From Gaeumannomyces sp. JS-464 (taxonomy: Eukaryota > Ascomycota > Sordariomycetes > Magnaporthales > Magnaporthaceae), in assembly GCA_002197995.1 (NCBI GenBank), contig NGZR01000002.1:8866001-8930000 (forward strand): DNA of 64,000 nt, written 5' to 3'. Shown here piece after piece: positions 1 to 12,062 of the stretch. The notes beneath the pieces are model-generated. The model had not been told where the DNA came from. It saw only the letters and a list, made by a program, of their open reading frames with translations, and made no database searches. The translations under genes and the position numbers were made by a program. How positions within the stretch are numbered: the first letter of the stretch is position 1; each line of letters begins with the position of its first letter.

Positions 1-2
1 TG

Positions 3-1107
3 CCGCACTCAGTTGAGCATGCCAATTCTGCCATCGTACTTCTACATGAGACCCAGGGCTCGCACTCGACATGCCCTACCACTCTGGGGTCAACCCAAAA
101 TACGCTAGAACCTCGCGAAGCGTTACCGGCCCCAATCAGGTCTTTCTGGCAGATATGGAAGCTCGAGCTAGCATGCACCGCTTTTGCTCTTGCTACGTTT
201 ATTGGTTGGTAAAAAGTTTTTTTTCTCTAAATATACCTTCCACACCATACAGTTAATTGCTTCAATGGCTTACCCGATCGTTAGCAATCATTATCGTTCT
301 CTGGCAATTCGACCAGCGCAGTCTTCCAAACTGGCCACTTCGAATCACTCTCAACACATTTGTTGCTTTTTTCACCACCATCGCCAAAGCCGCCATCATG
401 ATCCCCGTCACGGCCGCCATCAGCCAAACGCAATGGATCTTGTTTATGAGCGAGAGGCCGCTTCTGGACCTGCATATTTTCGACCAAGCCAGCCGAGGTG
501 TCTGGGGCTCGCTCAAGCTTATCCTCCGGGTACGACTCAACCACTTCGTCGTTCTTGGCGCCGCCCTCACCATCGTCAGCATTGCAACGTCCCCGGTAAC
601 CCAGTTGGCCATTAGCTACCCCGTCCGGGAAGTCCCGTCCGACCCCGACAAAGCCTATACCCAAGCCGCTCACAACCTTATCTCCAAGGTGGACGCGGTG
701 GAATACCTGTCACATCGCGGTCTTGGACTTGCCAGGCTGGATTCATCTCGCGATAGCCCACTTGGTCCTGGAAGCGTCTTCTGTTCCACGGGCAACTGCA
801 CCTTTAAACCGTTCCAGTCGCTGGCCGTTTGCGTTAAAGTTGCAAACCGAACCTCGGACCTGACAATCCAGCAAATAAATGACTTTGATATGGTCAAAGC
901 CGTGGTGCCCGACGGCGCTGATTCCATGCTCAGGCTTTTGTCGCCCGAATACACAACCTGGAACGTTTCGCTGGACAAAACCGTCAGGCTGGTTCACCAA
1001 GGCTCCCAGGCGTTAATTTCGGGACCTCTGACAAGCGCGAGCTCGTCCACCTTCCGCGAGGACGCGGATCTAATGCAGACTCGGATCGTCTCGATGGCTT
1101 TAATTTA
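3..1107 (+). pseudogene. DUF3176-family membrane protein gene, 5' part (split by transposons)
   Basis: N-terminal half of a fungal DUF3176-type integral membrane protein of unknown function. The frame is open from the window edge, so the true start lies upstream. An exon ends at about 204, an intron runs about 205-284 (donor GTTGGT, acceptor TTAG), and coding resumes at 285. This splice joins ALATF to IAIIIVLW and rebuilds a first membrane helix. The family hallmarks follow: LPNWP, an ITLNT segment, an AKAAIMIPV helix, ISQTQW and the FDQASRGVWGSL motif, then a third helix and a Cys-containing luminal region (CSTGNC). Reading stops at 1108 because a mobile element begins after the 8-bp duplication TTAATTTA (1100-1107). 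The rest of the gene is at 12063-13325. Family assignment rests on remembered motif order; the donor is non-consensus, so the exact splice is inferred. Confidence 0.82.
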
Positions 1108-1878
1108 GAGGCTCTTCCCGGCCACGCACCCTTTTTGCATCTACACGCACCCTGCCCCACTTTTGGCCCGTGCAACGCCTGTGCGTTCCGGTTTCGCAGC
1201 CCACGTAATTTTGCCTGCAAATTGAACTTGGTGCCATTTTTGATCTATTTTTCAACAATTACCCCTATGCACGAAGTGATCACGATCTCGAGCGACGACG
1301 AGGCCGGGCCGGACGAGGCTGGGCCGGCCTCGAGGGACCGGGCCCTTTGCCCGCACGGGTATACGGGCCAGCGCAAGGCGTGATTACTCTCAACACGAAC
1401 TGGGTGCCTCCCTGGAGGCACGTGACGAGGCTGACGAGGCGGAAGGTCCGGTGCTTACCCTCGGCACTCCCCTACCCTCAACGCCGGCCACTTTCCCCTC
1501 AACGCCGGCCGCCCTGCCTTTAAGGCTGGCCGGGAGGGCCTCCATGTTCTTTCCAGCGCCTGCGCCGGCCTTTGGCGAGTTTTTTTGATCCCTTTGCGAG
1601 TCCCTAGGCCCCTTTGTAGCCCTAGATAGACGGCCTTAACGCCGTGCCCCTGCACTTTTCCTATGTAATTTGGCGGTTCAACACCGCATTTTTGATCTTT
1701 TTTAATAAATTGCTCGTGGCGATAACTTCTACCTGCTTCCCTTTTGTTGATTGAGCCCCTGCCTGCATTGAAGCCTATGTTCGTTTGTGTGGGTGCGCCA
1801 TAGAAAAGTCCATGCGCACCGATATCGGGGTGGGGGTACGTGTAGATGCAAAAAGGGTGCGTGGCCGGGAAGAGCCTC
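1108..1878. mobile_element. 771-bp GC-rich TIR element with 8-bp target duplication (hAT-like, non-autonomous)
   Basis: The ends are inverted repeats of at least 40 identical bases starting GAGGCTCTTCCCGG (left from 1108, right ending 1878). They are flanked by an exact 8-bp direct repeat TTAATTTA at 1100-1107 and 1879-1886. An 8-bp duplication is typical of hAT elements, although the tip does not match any family I can name. It is too short for a transposase, so it is non-autonomous. The interior is GC-rich and shows no RIP, with short local repeats of CTCAACGCCGGCC near 1475-1510. Being unmutated beside mutated DNA suggests recent arrival or low copy number. The small ORF at 1267-1383 lies inside it. 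Confidence 0.8.
1267..1383 (+). CDS. Short ORF inside the 771-bp element, acidic SIM-like N-terminus
   Basis: A 38-residue ORF with an early hydrophobic-acidic stretch (EVITISSDDEA) resembling a SUMO-interaction motif, followed by Gly/Ala/Pro-rich sequence. It may be the truncated start of a protein once encoded by the full-length parent element. Length alone does not prove coding, and no promoter or intron is evident. I do not recognise the gene. Confidence 0.25.
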   Translation: MHEVITISSDDEAGPDEAGPASRDRALCPHGYTGQRKA

Positions 1879-1886
1879 TTAATTTA

Positions 1887-2040
1887 AGCCAGTGCACCCC
1901 CTGTCCGCCATCCCCCCCTCCGCCACCCATTTCCCCCATACAAACGCATTGTTTTTACAGCACAATTAAAAGTCGAATAAAAATCGGAACAGTAAAAATG
2001 CTATATCAATCGATAGGCAAAAAGAAAGGCTTTTAAAAAT
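1887..2040. repeat. Left terminal inverted repeat of the 10.2-kb element
   Basis: Matches the inverted right end (11901-12062). It has a GC-rich C-tract tip, then an AT-rich part sharing TCGAATAAAAATCG and ATCGATAGGC-like blocks. Small indels and transitions separate the two arms. Confidence 0.75.
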
Positions 2041-2389
2041 TATATATTATATACGGTGGTTTTAAATATATGCTTTGTTATTTAAAAATAAAGTAAACGG
2101 TTGTGAAATGTTAGCGTTTGCTAACAAATTATATGCATTTTATAACATTTAAAAAATTTAAATAACTTTTTATTTATAAACGCAAATAAAATGCAATAAA
2201 TTGTATAATATATGTAAAATTCGAAGTTTTTATATAATAAAAGTATATATTACGTAATACATATACTTACGGAAATAATAATATATTGCACAGTATATTA
2301 CACAGTAAAATCAACTTTTTCTAATATACATTTAAAATTTTTTTTGTAAATATAAAAATTTAATATTATATATATTTTATTATTAATCC

Positions 2390-4140
2390 AAATTTTTGCG
2401 GAAAAAAGCTGCTGCGACCTTAAAAACGCGTAGCCGGTTAGCCTTTCCAAATAATCCAATTCTAACGCCAAAATCGAACCTTTCGCAGCCTCGACTCGAC
2501 CCCGAATCGATGCCGCATCGTGCGTGCGCCGACGGCGCGGGCCAAAAATCGATGGCGATCGATTTTAAACTCGCGGCAGTCGGCACGCTACGACGGTGGA
2601 TCTTCCCAACGCGTTTTCGGACACGCGGGAAAGCAGCGACACCGATACGAAACCGGCGCGCAGCCGCCAAAATAAAAAAAAAAAGAGATTATCGATAAGC
2701 TAAAGCCTTTTGTAATTAATGGAAAGTTATTGGAAGTTTTGCAACTGGTATCGGAATTAACGAAGCGAGGGATCGACGCGGAAGCGGCTCGCTAGCGCGA
2801 AACCGCCGCAAAAGGACTAGTAATTAACGACACGCTGCAAAAGTTTAAAGCAAAAATATTCGAGGAAGTTAAAAAAGCATTAGCTAATATTAAAAAGTCT
2901 TATACTATTGCATTAGCTACGGGCTTGCCGGCCCGAATGCCGGGCGGAACCGAGTCGATTTAACCACGTTAATAATACCCGAATACGGCGTAACCTTTAC
3001 TTCGATTTATACCGTCGAAAATCGAACGAAAAATTATCGTAAACGTAAAAAAACCCCAAAAGCAATTAAAAAGCGATTAATAATAAACATTTTATAAACG
3101 TTAAATAACCAATTAAATACGATAATACGGGTAACGAAACGATTTCGGAGCGAAAACGTAGTAATATGCTTTTAAACAAACGTAAAAAAATATAAAAAAA
3201 AAGACGATTAGGTAAAAAAAGTATTCGGCAATTAAATAACGATCCGAATGCGGATATATAACGTAGTAATTTAAAGTTTTAAATAAAAAGCACTTTTAAA
3301 AAACCCAAACGTATTTATTAAAAGTTTAAACGCCGAAAACCGAAACATAAAAGTTAAATCCATATACGTATAGCCGGCCCGGACCTTTTACAAATATGCT
3401 ATAGTATTAGCTCGTATCGAAACGGTAACGGTAACGGATTAAACATGCGAACGAGGATTTGTAATAAAAGTAATAATTTATAATTGCGAGCCGTTTATAT
3501 TAAACGTTAAAGCTAACTAATATTACAATTGTTTTAAATAAGGATACCGTTAAAAGTTTTGCATTAAACCGAACCGGTGCCCGCATTACGGAAAACCGAA
3601 ATATTAAAAAGGAAAATATTAATACGACGCTTATTACTAATATTAAAAAGCTATATTTAAATGCATAAATTATAATAAACCGTACCCAGCTTTTTATCGA
3701 AAATGCGAAATAGTATAACGCGTTATAAGAAAAGCAAAAAAAGCATATTAAAACTAACCGAAAAGGTTTATATTAAAAAGCGCAATTTATAAACTAATAA
3801 AAAACGTTATTTTTTTTATTTTCCAAGCCCGTTAACCTTTCGAAACCGAAAGGCTAATAAGTTTTAATAAAAAACGAAAAAATAATTTAAACTCGAATAA
3901 TAATTTATTAACCCGGATTTTAAAACGCTAACTAATTGGCAAACTTTGCAAAAATTTATAATTATTTAAAAGCCGAACCGATATATGGCCGCCTTTTTTA
4001 CCCATAATACACTTCGCTTTTAAAACGAGCTCCCTGCTAGTTAAACCCCCCGTTATTACAAACGAGCAAATACGCGAAAAAGCCGAAAGGATAACGGTTT
4101 TAACAAACCCCCCCCCTTTCCCTTTCTTCCGAACCGCTAC
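2390..4140 (+). pseudogene. Tad1-like LINE, ORF1 (gag-like) remnant
   Basis: RIP-degraded ORF1 of a non-LTR retrotransposon. The best evidence is a zinc-knuckle region at 3530-3712, where one frame reads CFK, then CPHYGKP, then CINYNKPYPAFYRKCE followed by KAKKAY. This is the CCHC array and pocket typical of Tad1-clade ORF1 proteins, with several Cys/His changed to Tyr as RIP would do. Stops interrupt all frames. The 5' limit is uncertain; the segment 2396-2698 is less mutated (GC-richer) and basic. ORF1 binds element RNA in known LINEs. Confidence 0.65.
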
Positions 4141-4149
4141 CAATAATAA

Positions 4150-6518
4150 ATAGCATTAGCTTGTGGGACGTATTAAAAAGCTTAAAAAAACCCGTATAAT
4201 AATTTTAATATTGTATTGGAATATAAAAAAAGGGAGCGGAAAAAGAAATATCCCGCTATTTAGCAGGAAAAAATACAACATAATAGTTATATAAAAGCCG
4301 GAATTAAACCGATATGAAAACTTAAAAAAACCAGCAAAATGCAAATATAAAGTGGTTTATTATTAAACCGATAACCGTTTAAACGCAATATTATACGTTT
4401 ATTAACGGTTAAACCCCGCATTATAAAAAAGCTAAAACGAATACGATTAAGTAATAGTAATATTGTAAACCTTACTGGGAAAAATCGATATTTATTCGAT
4501 ATATTCGCCGGATTTAAAAGCATTAGGAAAATGGCATACGCTATTAACAAAAATCGAAACGCAATCGTTACGATATTACGCCGTGCTTATAAGGGATTTT
4601 AATATGCACCATTTTATATAAAACGTTTATAATAAACGAAACGAAAAAGCAAACGTATTATTATCGTTAACGCACCGGTAAAAATTCGAATTTGCAATAT
4701 TTTACGAAAAAATAACGAAAAAAAAATTTAGCGAACGAAAAAGCATAATCGATTATATATAAATATTCGACGCGTTAGCCGTAAAATACGAAAGTAAAAA
4801 TAACGAAATAAAAAAATCGGATTACCACTTTTAAATAATTTTAATTAATATCGAAACGAAGCCGTTTCGGTAAAAAAACCGCCGAAAAATGGGTGTGGAA
4901 AAAAGTAAACATTAATATAAAAAACGACCAAAAAAAGGCATTGCAATTGGCTATATAACATATCGAAATTAAAAATATGAAAATACCGGAAAATATCGAT
5001 AATTAAATAAATATATTAATAAGTTAGCTAACTTTAATCGTTAACGAGTTAATACCGAAAAAAAACATTAATTAGTTTTAAATTAGCACCGTATTGGAAT
5101 TTAAAATTTATTAAACTCGCTAAAAAAACGAGGAAATGCCGGCGTGCATATACGAGGTTAAAAATATAAAATAGTTATAACGAATTAAAAGCAGCGAATA
5201 AAGCTTTTATAAAGGAAAAAAGGAAAGCGGTTAACGCGTATTAAAAAAAGTTTATTAAAAAGGCATTAAAAAGAAAAAAGAAAAAAGCCACCTTTTAAAA
5301 CGTAAAACGGTGGGCGAAATTACACAGTTATAAAAAACGAAATCCAATTAAATTACCGGATTTGCACCGACTAAAAAACGGTAACTAGGAATTAGTTAAC
5401 ACTTACGCAAATAAAGTAATAGCTTTAACGGCTAAGTTTTACCCTAACCCGAAAACGGATTTAACCGATATTATAAACATTACGTTTAACGATAATACGT
5501 TTTATTACGCGTTTTTAATAAAACATATAATAGACCCGGAAAGCGGCGACGTATTAACGGCTTTAAAAAAAACGCAAAATTGGAAAGCCCCGAAAGCGGA
5601 TAACTTATTAAACGGATTTTTAAAAGCATACGGCGAACTTTATTAAAAAGCTATATTTAAAATAGCTAACGTTAGTTTCGATTTCGAATATTTTCCGAAG
5701 CGCTTTCGAAACGCACTTACAATAGTACTGTTAAAACCAGGCAAAAATATAAAAAATAAAAAAACAACGGGAGGATGAAAACCGATCGCACTTTTTTCGT
5801 TCATTTTTTAAAATTATAAAAGTTATAATAGGAAAACGGATCGCTAACGAAGCGGAAAAAAAAAACTTTTACCGGAAAAACAAATGGGTAATAAAGAAAA
5901 ACGCAATACCGAACTCGTTATTAAACAAATAATAAATATAATAATAACGGCGTGAAATTACGGCGTTATAACCTCGCTATTGCAATTCGACCTATTAAAA
6001 GCATTCGATAATGTTAACCATATTAAATTGCTCGATATAATGCAAAAGCAAAGATTTTTACCAAAAATAGTTAAATAAATTAAAAACTGGCTTATAAATA
6101 AAACGGCCCGGTTTTAATTCGACGGAAATACGTTAACGCTAATACTAGTAATTGTAAAAGTTCCGCAAAAATTACCATTATTATTTATATTATTTATTTT
6201 TTATATCGCGTTATTATACGACAAATTGGAAAAAATCCCAAAAATAACGGTAATCGGTTTCGCCGATAATATTAACCTTTTAGCAATAAAAGGCATTATA
6301 ACGAAAACGGCACAACTATTGGAAAAAGCTTAAAACGTATGTTAAACATGGGCAAAAATAACAAAAATAATATTTAACGCATTAAAAACCGAGCTATTGC
6401 ATTTTACTAAAGCTTTAAATTAAACCCGGGTTTATACCAAAGCCATTTACGTACAACCATCGCTAGCGGCGAAATTTTTCGGAATTTAACTAAACTATAA
6501 ATTAAACTTTAAAGCTTA
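4150..6518 (+). pseudogene. Tad1-like LINE, ORF2 endonuclease and reverse transcriptase remnant (part 1)
   Basis: The endonuclease domain is marked by RDFNMHHF at 4592-4615 (usual GDFNxHH). Reverse transcriptase blocks follow: WKAPKADNLLNGF near 5581 (usual WKAPGPDGIPNGF), RNALTIVLLKPGK near 5707, an LLQFDLLKAFDNVNH block near 5980 and FADN at 6259-6270, where the catalytic FxDD has become DN. This matches a Tad1/I-type LINE on the plus strand. It is dead through RIP (many TAA/TAG) and interrupted by a pogo-like insertion at TA 6517-6518. It continues at 8380. Confidence 0.8.
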
Positions 6519-8377
6519 ACGTGGCTTATTAATAAATGGGCCATATTAGTTAATAGGCCATAACATCCCGACCTCCAATTAATCGACGCGCATGCTAACT
6601 TAACAACGCTAAAAATCCATTTAAACTACTCGGAATTGTATATATCGGACGTTTTTACTTCCTTTTAGCAAGTGCGCGCATTATATCCGGTTTTACCGCA
6701 AGTGCCACATCGTCGACGAGTCGTCGTCGCCCTTTTTCCCTAACCTTTTATAATCGCGCATTTCTTACTATAGCTATCCATTTAGCTTTTCCTGGTTTAA
6801 AGCATTTCGTACCTTTTCGATAATATGTAACCCTTTTTATCGAATACGTGTTTTTTTAGCCTTTTGGCGTTTGCTTAGCGCCTCGTTCGCCTTTCGTAGC
6901 TTAAAGCACTTTTCCTTTAAAAGGTTAACCCGATGCATAATTACTTTAACCTTTTTCGTTAATTAGTTTATAACTAATAGCATAAATAACGGAAAACTAC
7001 TCCGGTAATTGGAAATCCGAGTTTTAATATGTTCGGATTGCGAAATTGCGTTTTTAACTGTTTAAGGCGTTTTAAAAGTCCAAGGTTTGGCGTCGTTTAA
7101 AAGCTTTTTCGGGAAAGTTAAAGTTCGTAACCTTACATTTAGCTTTTCCAAAACCGAATCCAAATCGAATAAAGCAAAGCTAGCCTTTTAAAAGCCTTCC
7201 CGAATATTTCTTTCGGTTATAAAAGCAAAAAATGCCGTTTTAAACGCCGAAAAAAACTCGACTTTAATTACGTAATTAACGTATAACCTTATTAAGTTTT
7301 CGATTTATTAACCGTACGCTTTTTTTAACGGGTTAAAACATTTAACGTTAAGCGGTTAAAAAAAGTAAAACGAATGCGAAGGTATGCAAAGCGTAATAAT
7401 ATTATGTTTTTAGTAATAAAGTTCGAAATCCGTCGAATGGTAACTTTCGTAGCCGTTTAATATTAACAAACGATAAAGGCCATTTGCGCGCGATGCTATA
7501 TGTTTATCGAAATGCTAAATCCATTTTAAACCGAGCTCGTTCGTAATTTACCCGTTAAAACTCGTTATAATAATTTAATCGCGTAAAAGGTCGGTTTTCG
7601 AATACTAATTGGCCAAATAATACTGCCTTTTAACGATAATAAAAGGGGGATTGCTTAGCCGCAATTGTTAACCCTTAAATAATTATAACCTATTTCCGGT
7701 TGCTAAGCTAAATTAGCTTTGCTTTATTACGGCTTTCCAATGTTATAATAATTATAACGGCGGCGATTATGCTTATAAAAAAGCCGGTTTCGTCGAAATT
7801 ATAAATGTCGTTATTTAAAATGCTATATTTGGCTATAATATTTCGTATAAAGTCGAATTAGGTAAAAACGAGCTTGGGATTTTCGCATTTGGCCTTTTAG
7901 TAATCGTATTTTCGAATTTAACGCGTGCCGAGCTCCGGGCGGCGTTAACGAACTTTTTAACCCAGCGCTTACTAACGATACCCGCGTCGCGTTTGGCGAG
8001 CAATCGGTTAGCTATATTTTTAATACCAAAATGCCGAAAAGGGAATGCGCGAAAATCCAGCTTAAATATGTACTTAATAAGCGCTTTTTTTTCGGATTCC
8101 GTTAATTTCCGTAATCCGGGCATAATGTCGCGTTAATAAGTAGGGCCCCGCTTTCGACGCGTTAAAGTTATTTTCGCGACCGAATAGATTTTTACAACTT
8201 TTCGTATGCTTAGTTTTAAATTAAATTGTAAACCCGAAAGGTAAGCATTACCCGGTTTTCGTCGTTTCCTATTAATATTATTATAAGCGGAGAAATTGGT
8301 CGCGAAAAAAAAAAGTGTCGCGTGGTTGCGTGTTATAACCTATTAATTAATGTGGCTTACTTATTAATAAACCACGT
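6519..8377 (-). mobile_element. Fot1/pogo-like transposon copy 1 (1,859 bp), inside the LINE
   Basis: Ends are inverted repeats beginning ACGTGG and flanked by TA (6517-6518, 8378-8379). The minus strand encodes a pogo-type transposase. Its N-terminal helix-turn-helix region (7833-8123) starts MPGLRKLTESEKKALIKYI, with the DUxxGF region (usual DETGF) further left. RIP stops destroy the rest. It separates LINE ORF2 into two parts. Confidence 0.9.
7833..8123 (-). pseudogene. Pogo-like transposase N-terminal domain (copy 1)
   Basis: A 96-residue open stretch covering the DNA-binding N-terminus of a Fot1/Tc5-type transposase: LTESEKKALIKYIFKLDFRAFP, then KNIANRLLAKRD, then SKRWVKKFV, the two helix-turn-helix units typical of this family. 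It ends at a RIP stop before the DDE domain, where NFDETGF is seen in sister copies. A full protein would bind the TIRs and cut them. This copy is inactive. Confidence 0.8.
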
Positions 8378-8379
8378 TA

Positions 8380-9300
8380 TATTAAATAAGCAAAAGGCAA
8401 ATAGGAAAAATAACAATTAGCGATAATAAAACTCGCAGCGGTAACGTAAAAAAGCAGCTTCGTTAAAACGAAACAATTATACGTAGTAGTATATAAAAGC
8501 GTAATGGCATATAAAGTTATAGCATATTACCTTTTAACCGAACCACGAGGCCGGTTTTAAAACGCGGTTAAAAAGTTAATAAAAAAATAGCGAACATGCT
8601 TTAAAATGGTAGCCGGAGCATATAAAACGACGTTATTAACCCATTTAAAAATAAAAACCTACGTATTACTTTTAAATTTATATTTAAATAAAAAAGTAAT
8701 TAATATAAAAAATAAATGGCTGGAAATTAAAATAATATAGCGGATTAACAAAACGATAACGAAAGTAGCGGGCCGATTTAAAAGGTTAAAATACCGGGAA
8801 CGAAAATAAAAAACTACATTTTTAAAACGGCCAAATAAAAAAAAATAAACGGAACGTTAAAACCAATTTAAAAATAACTTCGAAACCGAAACGCAAATTA
8901 ATCCCCCGCGGAAACGAAAAAAAGTTTAAATATAAATACGCGAAACGTTAAAACTTTAACGTAATAATAAAATGGAAATTAAAAATTGCTAGTTCGACGG
9001 AAACGGTAAGGAAAACGAACCGGCATAAAACCGCGTGCTTAGCGAATAACCTTTTATTTATAAAGGAAATGGTCGAATATTACGAAGAATGCTAAAAGTA
9101 TATAATTTAATAGCAATCCAAATTAAAACGGAAAAGCTTAGTTTAAATGCTTTTTTATTTAGTAAAAAACGTGCCCGACGTGGTAACGCCGCTATACGAA
9201 TGCGATAACGGATAAAAGGAAATAATATAACACGTGCTAATTTAATACACCCGTTAAAATAAATAACGGAATGGTATTAAAATAGCATAAACGGATAGTT
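8380..9300 (+). pseudogene. Tad1-like LINE, ORF2 C-terminal remnant (part 2)
   Basis: Continues ORF2 after the pogo-like insertion. One frame carries MVAGAYKTTLLTHL followed by YVLLLNLYLNKK, the conserved post-RT segment of Tad1-type ORF2 (usual GAYKATP ... PPLDLYL). Near 9195-9245 is a degenerate YECDNG ... HVLIxY motif, matching the terminal CCHC-type block of these LINEs. The exact 3' end is not visible, and no clear poly-A tail or target duplication is recognisable. Confidence 0.65.
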
Positions 9301-11900
9301 AAAAAGCATATTTCGAACTATAAAAAATAAAAATATACCATTTAAAAAAGCAATACGCATAATATTTAAAATTAAAAAATTAGTAAATTTTAAAATAGCG
9401 AAAAAGGTAAAAAAAACGCGTAAAAAAAAAGGAAAAAAAACGCTATTAAATTGGAAAAAAACCGAACCATAAATAACTATAAAACGCTAAACGAAAATAC
9501 TTTATTAAAAAACGGAAAAAAAAGTAAACTAACGTTAACACTTTATATGCGAGCCGTAACCGAAAAGGAATTAACCAAATTAATTATTTTTATTTTTACC
9601 CATTTTTTTTAATATTTCGTTAATAATATTTTTCCGACATTTAACTAAAATCCAATTAAAAGTGAAATTAAAAGGATTTTATACGAAAAACATTTAGCAA
9701 ATATAAAAAGGTTAGCGAATCGAAAGAAAATAGCGATATAAAAAAAAACATTAATAAACTTGTATTTTAACCGGCTTTAAAACTAACGCTTTTATTCGAA
9801 TGCGGTTTAAACGAATTCCACGCATCGATAATTTTAAAAGCTTAATTTAATATAATTTACGCCGAAAGCATTATATTGCCGAAAAAAAAGCGAACGAAAC
9901 CTAAGCTACCAAATGCAATTATAATAATAAAAGCGCTTTTTAAACTGAAAAAAAACGAGCGCGAAAACCTAGCATTAAAAAGGACGTTAAACCGCTTTCC
10001 GATATTTTTCGTAAATCGAACGTAACCGGCGATAACATGCTTTAAAATGGTATAAAAAACTGGAAAAAAGTATTAATAATAAAGCATATAATACCGGAAT
10101 AAAACCGTTATAAATTTTAGCGGTATAAGCGATTTTTATTAAAATATCCTTTAAATTAGCAGCAGTTTTAAAAAAGGATTAAATATAACGCTAATAAATA
10201 CGAAAAACGTTATAAACCTAATTTTTAATATTAACGAAAGGTTATTAAAACACCGATAAATTAGTAATAAAAAAAAGTAATAAAAAAAAAAAGAAAAAAA
10301 ATAACAAATTTAAACGCAAACACCGCGTAAAAAAGCGCACTTTATACAAATTAAAACGCGAAAAGCTAAAAACATAAATTAACGTAACCGAAATTAAGCA
10401 AAAAAAGCGGAGCAAATAAAAATATATAAGCTTTATAATACATTCCCGAACGGCGCCGGCATTATTAATGCCGTTAGCGAAACGTTAAATGCAATTAACA
10501 CAAATTTTGCAAGCAAACCTAAAAAGTTAGCGAAGCGGGATAAAAAGGGAAACGATACGGGAGATATACATTATCGAATCGTAAAAAATATAACCCGAAA
10601 AAATAGCGATCGCCGCTTTATACTCCTTTTAATAGTACAAACGGTAAGGCTAAAAGAAAAAAAAGAAAAATTAGTAAAAAAATAGGGAACGAAGCGGTGC
10701 AAAACCGTACTTACAGCTTTAACGCGGGGTTCGGAGTAACGCCGGCTTCGAAGTCGTCGTTATCGTTAAAGCTAAAATTGCTCGTTGCGATCGTTACGAG
10801 AAAGCAACAAGGCGCTAATTACTACCGTTGCCGCTATGGCCGCCGCGCGCATTACCGCGCGCGCCGCCGCGAAAACGGGGATTTTTTATTTTTAAAAGCC
10901 ATAATGCAAGAAAATAGGAGCCGGAAAAAGAACGAAGCGCGGAAAGGCAAATGTAAAAGCGCCGGAAGGATCCGAAAGTTAAAAGCAAAAGTAAAAAAGG
11001 ATTAAAGATAATAAAAAAAAAATTAAAAAAAGGCAAAAAAGAAAAGGCAAAAACTTTTGGAGGTAAAAAAGGAAAAAACGGTGGAAACCCGCACCTAAAA
11101 GGAAATAAAAGCACAAAAAGCACGATATAAATAAAGCAGGAGTAATATAATTACGAAAACGACGAATTAATAAAAAAGTCGAATGCGCGTTATAAGCGAG
11201 GAAATAATCCGCAATTAAAGCGTTACCTTTAAAAGCGAATAACACAATTACGTCGAATTACCCGACGTTAACCACGACCCCCGAACCTTACGGAGCAGCC
11301 ACGCGATTAAGCACCGAGGCGGGACCGGGAAACCTCGGACGCGGATAATTAAACCACCGCAATTAACCGAACTAACACCACCATTACTATAATATTATAT
11401 AAAAAAAGAAAACCCGGCACCGGGGCGCTACCTAAACGTAACATGCATTCCTTACAGTTTTTTCCTTGCGTACTTTCCTATTGTTACTATTAATTATAAG
11501 GACGCTTTCGCGATGGAACTTTTAAAAGCAATCGCAGGAATTAAGCAAACGGCACCATTGTTTAATATAGCAAAAACCGTATACGAAAAGCAGATATGGT
11601 TTTTACTCCCAGGCCACCGAGCCGGATGCGGACCGCACCCGGAAACGAGTTTAAAGGTTTTTACATGTATATAAAAACAGTAAAGGCACCGAGGTTTTTA
11701 TAAATATAACGGCAGTATAACTAATAATAATATATTTTATTATTAATAATAATTTAAATTTTACCCCGTTAAAATTTATTAATTATTTATAAAATTATTT
11801 TAATTTTTTTATTTACATATATTTTATATAAAATTTTTATCTTTTATATTTAATGTTAAATCTTTTTATCATTTATAGCATTAACAAAATAAGGCTACGG
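9301..11900. other. Unassigned RIP-mutated interior of the 10.2-kb element
   Basis: AT-rich, stop-filled DNA with no family motif I can name. Two parts stand out. At 10697-11005 a less mutated, GC-richer stretch reads as a basic, Ala/Arg-rich 102-residue ORF in plus frame. At about 11250-11680 moderately GC-rich noncoding sequence contains a GGCACCGGGGCGC block and TATA-like runs. Either could be the tail of the LINE or cargo of the surrounding TIR element. Confidence 0.4.
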
Positions 11901-12062
11901 TACTTAAAAAGCCCTCTTTTTCGCCTATCGAATGATATGGCATTTTTATTTTTTCGATTTTTATTCGATTTTTAATAACGTTGTAAAACTAGTGAGTTTT
12001 TGCCCGTTTGTATGGGGAAATAGGTGGCGGAGGTGGGGTGGCGGACTGGGGGTGCACTGACT
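11901..12062. repeat. Right terminal inverted repeat of the 10.2-kb element
   Basis: Inverted copy of 1887-2040. The tip reads GGGGGTGCACTGACT toward the TA duplication at 12063-12064. Confidence 0.75.

Larger units (their letters stand above)
1887..12062. mobile_element. 10.2-kb long-TIR DNA element (TA target duplication) filled with a nested LINE and pogo element
   Basis: The left end begins AGCCAGTGCACCCCC and the right end, read inverted, begins AGTCAGTGCACCCCC. Homology continues inward about 150 bp on each side with small gaps. Both ends are flanked by TA (1885-1886 and 12063-12064), the signature of Tc1/mariner-Fot1/pogo-type insertion. Excision in silico restores the DUF3176 reading frame. 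The outer ~60 bp of each TIR is GC-rich and unmutated, while the interior is heavily RIP-mutated. The 10-kb size is explained in part by a Tad1-like LINE (about 2390-9300) with a pogo-like insertion. Whether 9300-11900 is native cargo is unresolved, and no transposase belonging to this TIR is recognisable. Confidence 0.75.

Noticed and set aside
10815..11245. Overlapping minus-strand ORFs rich in Phe/Leu that resemble membrane proteins
   Set aside because: They are the complement of Lys/Arg-rich plus-strand sequence and AT-rich RIP DNA, so the hydrophobicity is a composition effect.
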